Shown here piece after piece: positions 59,354 to 64,000 of a stretch of DNA of 64,000 nucleotides. The stretch is from Opitutaceae bacterium (GTDB taxonomy: Bacteria > Verrucomicrobiota > Verrucomicrobiia > Opitutales > Opitutaceae): positions 1 to 64,000 of the forward strand of contig JAEUHC010000008.1 in the NCBI GenBank assembly GCA_016794785.1, in the 5' to 3' direction. The notes below the pieces were generated by a model that had not been told where the DNA came from, did no database searches, and saw nothing but the letters and a program-made list of their open reading frames with translations. Positions within the stretch are counted from its first letter, which is position 1, and the number at the start of each line of letters is the position of its first letter. The translations under genes were made by a program, and so were the position numbers.

Positions 59354-61519
59354 TCACTTCAGTTCCAAATCCGTCCGCTTCACTTCCTTGATCGCCCACT
59401 TCGTGATCGTCAGGCCCTTGGCGGTGCGGGTGCTCACGGGGACGGGGGTCAGGTCGAAGTCCAGCTCGCGCACCCGGGCGCCGCTGCGGCCGTCGAGGGA
59501 GATGTGCAGGGTCTTGGGCATGTCCTTCTCCTTCGCGCTCACCTCGAGATACACGACCTTGGAGCCTTCGCTCTTCACGAGCGGGTAGAGTTTGTCGCGG
59601 GAAAGGCCGCCGATCTGGAATTTTTTCGCGAAGGCCTTCCCGCTCTCCTTGTCCTGATAGACCATCGTGTAGAAGTTGGTGTCGCCGTCCTTCGGCCAGA
59701 TCGCGACGTGCATGATCTCGCGGCCCATGAAAACCTTGTCGGCCACCTTCGCGACCTTGAGCGAGCCGTCGCGCATGATCGTGAGCACGCTGTCGAGGAT
59801 CGTGCACTCGGTGACGAACTCGTGCTGGCGCCAGTTGAGGCCGATGAAGCCGTCCTCGCGGTTGACGTAGAGGCGCTGGTTGGCGGACACGACCTCGGAG
59901 GCGTCGATCTGCTCGATCTCGTCGTAGCTCGTGCGGCGCTTGAGACCCTTGCCGTATTTCTCCTGCAGCATCTCGAACCACGCGACGGCGTAGGCGGTCA
60001 GGTTGCGGAGGTTGGCCTTGGTTTCCTTGATACCCTCCTCGATCTTCTTGAGGGCCTCGTCGGCCTGGAAGCGGTTGTAGGCGGAGATGCGCTTGATGCG
60101 GATCTCGGTGAGGCGCGTGATGTCCTCGTCGGTGACCGGGCGGCGGAGCTGCTTGAGGAACGGCTGCAAGCCCTCGCGGATCTCGGCGAGCACGCTCTCC
60201 CATGTCTTGGATTTCTCGATGCGGCGGTAGATGCGCTCCTCGATGAAAATGCGCTCGAGCGAATCCCAGTGCCACTGCTGCTCCAGCTCGCCGAGCTTGA
60301 TCTCGAGCTCCTGCTTGAGGAGCGCCTTGGTCTTGTCGACGGAGCGCTTGAGGATCTCGCGCACGCCGAGGAACTCGGGGCGATCGAGGCCCGTCTGGGC
60401 GTCGTTCACGATCACGCAGGCGGCGGGCGAGATGTTCTGCTGGCAGCCGGTGAAGACGTAGAGCTGCTGGATCACCTGCTCGGGATCGGCGCCCTGGGGG
60501 AGGTGGACGAGGATCTCGACGACGTCGGCCGTGTTGTCGTCGACGTGCTTGATCTTGATCTTGCCCTTGGCGTTGGCGGCGAGGATCGACTCGATGAGCG
60601 TCTCGGTCGTGGTGCCGTAGGGCAGCTCGGTGATGGCGAGGAGATACTTGGAGCGCTGCTCGATTTTGGCGCGGACCTTCACCTTGCCGCCGCGCTCGCC
60701 GTCGTTGTATTCCGAGAAATCGGCGGTGCCGCCCGAGGGGAAATCAGGCAGGATGCGAAACGTTTTTCCCTGCAGGTGATTGATCGCGGCGCGGCAGAGG
60801 TCGTTGAAATTGTGCGGGAGGATCTTCGTCGAGAGGCCGACGGCGATGCCCTCGGCGCCGTCGAGCAGCACGACGGGGAACTTGGCGGGCAGCGTGACGG
60901 GCTCCTTGGCGCGGCCGTCGTAGCTGAGCTGCCACGTGGTGGTCTTGGGATTGAAGAGGACGTCCTTCGCGAAGTTCGTGAGGCGCGCCTCGATGTAGCG
61001 CGGCGCCGCGGCATCGTCGCCGGTGAGCGTGTTGCCGTAGTTGCCCTGCGGCTCGATCAAAAAGGCGCGCTGCCCGATCGCGACGAGCGCGGCGCCGATG
61101 GACGCGTCGCCGTGCGGGTGGAGCGACATCGTGCGGCCGACGACGTTGGCGACCTTGTGGAAGCGGCCGTCGTCCATTTCCCAAAGGGTGTGGAGGATGC
61201 GGCGCTGGACGGGCTTCAGGCCGTCGTCGAGGTGCGGCACGGCGCGATCGAGGATGACGTAGCTCGCATACTCGAGGAACCAGCCGCGGTAGCTGTTCGC
61301 GAGCGGGGAGTCCTCGGTCTGGACGTTGTCGCCGCCGCGGCGCTTGGTCGGCGGCGGCGCGACGGGGACGAGCACCTCCGCGGGTGCCGGGGGCGCGGGA
61401 GTGGCCGGCGGTTTGGCGGCGGTGGGCGCCGATTTCTCCTCGGGGGCGGCCGGCGCGGGCGCGGCGTCGAGCGGCAGCTCGGGTTGATCGGAGTTTTTCG
61501 AAGTCTTTTTCTTGGGCAT
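59354..61519 (-). CDS. parC: DNA topoisomerase IV subunit A (GyrA/ParC family)
   Basis: Type IIA topoisomerase breakage-rejoining subunit, 721 residues. After a Pro/Ala-rich N-terminal extension (about 60 residues) come LKPVQRRILHTLWEM, VANVVGRTMSLHPHGDASIG and the catalytic Tyr175 in APRYIEARLT. The long coiled-coil arm and C-gate follow (ERIFIEERIYRRIEK). The C-terminal domain is short, without full GyrA-type beta-pinwheel boxes, which favours ParC over GyrA. Start ATG 61519. parE is not adjacent in the window. Confidence 0.9.
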   Translation of the reverse strand: MPKKKTSKNSDQPELPLDAAPAPAAPEEKSAPTAAKPPATPAPPAPAEVLVPVAPPPTKRRGGDNVQTEDSPLANSYRGWFLEYASYVILDRAVPHLDDGLKPVQRRILHTLWEMDDGRFHKVANVVGRTMSLHPHGDASIGAALVAIGQRAFLIEPQGNYGNTLTGDDAAAPRYIEARLTNFAKDVLFNPKTTTWQLSYDGRAKEPVTLPAKFPVVLLDGAEGIAVGLSTKILPHNFNDLCRAAINHLQGKTFRILPDFPSGGTADFSEYNDGERGGKVKVRAKIEQRSKYLLAITELPYGTTTETLIESILAANAKGKIKIKHVDDNTADVVEILVHLPQGADPEQVIQQLYVFTGCQQNISPAACVIVNDAQTGLDRPEFLGVREILKRSVDKTKALLKQELEIKLGELEQQWHWDSLERIFIEERIYRRIEKSKTWESVLAEIREGLQPFLKQLRRPVTDEDITRLTEIRIKRISAYNRFQADEALKKIEEGIKETKANLRNLTAYAVAWFEMLQEKYGKGLKRRTSYDEIEQIDASEVVSANQRLYVNREDGFIGLNWRQHEFVTECTILDSVLTIMRDGSLKVAKVADKVFMGREIMHVAIWPKDGDTNFYTMVYQDKESGKAFAKKFQIGGLSRDKLYPLVKSEGSKVVYLEVSAKEKDMPKTLHISLDGRSGARVRELDFDLTPVPVSTRTAKGLTITKWAIKEVKRTDLELK

Positions 61520-61650
61520 TGCGCGCGAGAGGGAGGAGAGAAAGCGCGCACGCTGGCACGCGCGGCGCGGGCGCGTCAAGGGGTGCGTTGGCGCGGGGCG
61601 CGGGAGGATCGCACTGGACGCGGGCGGCGAAAGGGAATTTTCTCGCCGCG

Positions 61651-63039
61651 ATGCCGCGCCCCCTCGCGTTCCTGCTCGCCGCCCTGGCCACCTTGGTCGC
61701 GCCGCTGCCCGCCGCCCTCGGTGCCGCGCCACCGCCGCCGCCCAACATCGTCTTCATCCTCGTCGACGACCAGGGCTACTACGATCTCGGCTGCACCGGC
61801 GCCACGGAGGTGAAGACACCGCGGATCGACGCCCTCGCCGCCGCCGGCGTGCGCTTCACCGATTACTACGCCGCCGCCCCGATCTGCAGCCCGTCGCGCG
61901 CGGGGATTCTCACCGGACGCTATCCGCGGCGCTCCGGCCTCGAGGCCTGGGTCCAGCGCGCGGACTCCACCCGCGGGCTGCCGGCGGCCGAGCTGACCCT
62001 CGCCCAGCTCCTGCAAACGCGCGGCTACGCCACCGCCTGCATCGGCAAATGGCACCTCGGCTTCACGCCCGAGCTGCGCCCGCAGCGCAAGGGCTTCGAT
62101 CACTACTTCGGCCTGCTGCACAACCTCGACCCGGTCGAGACGATCCATTTCGAGGGCGAAGGCGGCGTGCCGCTGCTGCGCGGCGACACCGTCGTGCAGC
62201 GCCCCGCCCTCGCCGCCGAGCTCACGCGCCGCTACACCGACGAGGCCATCGCCTTCATCGAGGCGCAACGCGCGCGCCCCTTCTTCCTCTACCTCGCGCA
62301 CACGATGCTGCACGAGCCGCTCGGCGTGAGCGACGAGTTCAGGGGCCGCTCCGGCTGGGGTCTCTACGGCGACGCCACGATGGAACTCGATCACCACACC
62401 GGCCGGCTCGTCGACGCGCTCGACCGCCTCGGCCTCACGGCCAACACGACCATCGTCTATGCCTCCGACAACGGCCGCGGTCCCGGCCGCACGCCCGCGC
62501 AGCCGCTGCGCGGCAGCAAGCTCACCACGCTCGAAGCCGGCATCCGCGTGCCCGCAATCGCCGCCGGCGCCGGTGTGCGCGGCGGCCGCGTCTCGCCGGC
62601 CGTGGTGCACGCGATGGACTGGTTTCCCACGCTGGCCACGCTCGCCGGGATCGACGTGCCGGCGGAGCGCATCCTCGACGGCCGCGACCTCGCTCCCCTG
62701 CTCGCCGGGCAGGTCGAGACCGTGCCCGATCCGGCCGCCGGGCTCTCGCGCAACGCCGCCGTGCCGCTCCGCCGGCCGTGGTCGCCACCACGCGAGTGGG
62801 CGCCGCTCGTCTCGCGCACCGACTACCTCAACGCCTTTTTCTACCACGGCGCCGAGGGCCAGTTCGCCGCCGTGCGCTCCGGCAAATGGAAACTCAGCCT
62901 CAGTCCGAACCTCCAGCTCTTCGACTTGGAGGCCGACCCCGGCGAGCAACGGCCCGTGCGCGATGCGGCGACGACGCGCCGCCTCCGCGGCATGGCGGTG
63001 CTGTTCCAGGAGGAGATGAACGCCGCCCGGCAACCCTAG
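61651..63039 (+). CDS. Secreted type I sulfatase (second in window)
   Basis: A 462-residue formylglycine sulfatase with a signal peptide (AFLLAALATLVAPLPAALGA). Metal ligands are in ILVDDQGYYDLG, the formylglycine motif is Cys79 in CSPSRAGILTGR, and CIGKWHLGF and YASDNGRG complete the site. It differs clearly from the sulfatase at 40250. It is 41 bp upstream of a PhyH-family oxygenase gene on the same strand, so the two may act on one substrate. ATG 61651 starts the signal peptide; the longer open frame upstream is antisense to parC. Confidence 0.92.
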   Translation: MPRPLAFLLAALATLVAPLPAALGAAPPPPPNIVFILVDDQGYYDLGCTGATEVKTPRIDALAAAGVRFTDYYAAAPICSPSRAGILTGRYPRRSGLEAWVQRADSTRGLPAAELTLAQLLQTRGYATACIGKWHLGFTPELRPQRKGFDHYFGLLHNLDPVETIHFEGEGGVPLLRGDTVVQRPALAAELTRRYTDEAIAFIEAQRARPFFLYLAHTMLHEPLGVSDEFRGRSGWGLYGDATMELDHHTGRLVDALDRLGLTANTTIVYASDNGRGPGRTPAQPLRGSKLTTLEAGIRVPAIAAGAGVRGGRVSPAVVHAMDWFPTLATLAGIDVPAERILDGRDLAPLLAGQVETVPDPAAGLSRNAAVPLRRPWSPPREWAPLVSRTDYLNAFFYHGAEGQFAAVRSGKWKLSLSPNLQLFDLEADPGEQRPVRDAATTRRLRGMAVLFQEEMNAARQP

Positions 63040-63080
63040 ATTCTGCGCCGATTCGCCCGTCGAACCGCCCCCAATCTCCC

Positions 63081-63881
63081 ATGAGCGCCATCACCCGCCC
63101 CGCCGCCGAGCTCGACGAACTCGGCTACACTTTGCTGCCGAACTGGGTGCCCGCCGATCTGCTCGCCGAGCTGCGCGCCACCGTCGCGCGGCTCTACGCG
63201 ATCGAAGGCGAAAAGGCCGGCAGCGAGTTCCGCCAGGAGCCCGGTTGCCTCCGGCTCGCCAACCTCGTGGACAAAGGCGCCGTCTTCCAGCGCGTGATCG
63301 CCGCGCCCGAGTTGCTCGCGCTGGTCGCGCACGTGATCGGGCCGGAGTTCAAGCTCAGCAGCCTCAACTGCCGCACCGCGCTGCCCGGCTGCGCGCCCCA
63401 GCCGCTCCACGCCGACATGGGCGGCGTCGCCGACGGGCACGGCGCCTGGGTCTGCAACATCATCTGGATGCTCGACGCCTACACGCCCGACAACGGCCCC
63501 GTGCGCGTCGTCCCCAGCTCGCACCGCTGGCGCCGCCTCCCCGCCAGCGAGTTGCCCGATCTCCGCGCGCACCACCCGGCCGAGATCGCCGTCACCGCGC
63601 CCGCCGGCTCCGTCGTCGTCATGAACGCCCACACGTGGCACGGCGGTCTCGATAACCGCACCCAAGGCCACCGCACTGCGCTCCACGCTTTCTACTGCCG
63701 CCGCGACAAGCCCCAGCAGCAATACCAGAAAAAACTCCTCCGCCCCGAGGTGCAGGCCGCGCTCCCCGCGGATGTGCGGCGCCTCCTCGCCCTCGACGAT
63801 CCGCTCAACGACGAACTGGCGAACTCCGACGTTCCCCGCAGCGGCTTCCTGCCCGCACCCGGGCGGCCGCGCGCGTTCTGA
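63081..63881 (+). CDS. Phytanoyl-CoA dioxygenase (PhyH) family protein
   Basis: Probable Fe(II)/2-oxoglutarate oxygenase of 266 residues. The metal triad is visible as His and Asp in LHADMGG and a distal His in NAHTWHGG or RTQGHR; VVPSSHRW is also typical. ATG 63081 starts MSAITRPAAELDELGYTLL, where ELDELGYT is the usual opening of the family. The substrate is unknown; relatives hydroxylate small molecules and lipids. It follows a sulfatase and was probably transcribed with it. The remaining 119 bases of the window show no gene. Confidence 0.88.
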   Translation: MSAITRPAAELDELGYTLLPNWVPADLLAELRATVARLYAIEGEKAGSEFRQEPGCLRLANLVDKGAVFQRVIAAPELLALVAHVIGPEFKLSSLNCRTALPGCAPQPLHADMGGVADGHGAWVCNIIWMLDAYTPDNGPVRVVPSSHRWRRLPASELPDLRAHHPAEIAVTAPAGSVVVMNAHTWHGGLDNRTQGHRTALHAFYCRRDKPQQQYQKKLLRPEVQAALPADVRRLLALDDPLNDELANSDVPRSGFLPAPGRPRAF

Positions 63882-64000
63882 CGGGCCAACGCCCCGCGCC
63901 GCGCGCGCCCACGATCCCCGGCTCTCGGCGCCCAGGCCCGGGCGGGAGGATCCGCAGCGGCGGACCCGTGGCCGGGCAAATGATCGCCCGCGGGCGGCGG

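Noticed and set aside
63882..64000. Minus-strand frame at the right edge (63692-63979)
   Set aside because: It overlaps the PhyH-family gene antisense and is Arg/Ala-rich with no motif.

Overview
The window looks like chromosome of a GC-rich, Gram-negative member of the Verrucomicrobiota, most likely Opitutaceae. The support is lipid A and Kdo genes (lpxA, waaA), large TonB-dependent receptors with a characteristic N-terminus, two formylglycine-type sulfatases, an exosortase, a FabF/PpiD/TolC envelope set, and a LacI/AraC-type XylR beside xylose isomerase. This assignment is by recognition only; no search was run.\n\nLayout. 1-10317 (minus strand) is a respiratory complex I operon, nuoB-C-D-E-F-[four-helix-bundle IVP gene]-G-[small membrane protein]-H-I-J-K-L, with nuoL cut by the window edge and no nuoA at the head. 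10547-18123 holds an SGNH hydrolase, a TonB-dependent receptor, tRNA-Ser(GGA) and a propeller-sensor histidine kinase. 18165-30848 holds an SNF2 ATPase, waaA, two M16 peptidases around a damaged small gene, an exosortase and fabF. 30996-39658 holds a PpiD-like chaperone, an FmdB-type zinc ribbon, a TolC-family protein, miaA, a lipid kinase, a GGDEF response regulator, trpA and an EEP-family enzyme. 39953-42172 has two tRNA-His copies, the second decayed, flanking a sulfatase. 42257-45869 is pdxA, lpxA, an unknown gene and aroB. 46072-50324 is an iron-uptake set (AraC regulator, siderophore receptor, PepSY protein). 50353-53055 is xylR/xylA. 53165-55445 is an ECF sigma/anti-sigma pair and a secreted propeller protein. 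56940-59347 is a small accessory island (HicBA, an orphan Phd-type antitoxin, a lower-GC SEFIR protein). 59354-63881 is parC, a second sulfatase and a PhyH-family oxygenase.\n\nThe most unusual signal is repeat architecture. Every gap wider than 12 bp between genes of the nuo operon is occupied by, or borders, a foldback made of short periodic units: hexads in nuoB/nuoC, CAGAATY heptads flanking the IVP ORF in nuoF/nuoG, and GTAGYGR heptads in nuoI/nuoJ. A second copy of the GTAGYGR element, with the same 33-nt arms, fills the aroB/unknown-gene gap at 44695-44783. The IVP element resembles the protein-coding intervening sequences of 23S rRNA, but it sits in a protein-coding operon. Separately, four loci carry GTAG-headed REP or REPIN palindromes, and two further dispersed repeat types occur at 39751, 56678 and 56787.
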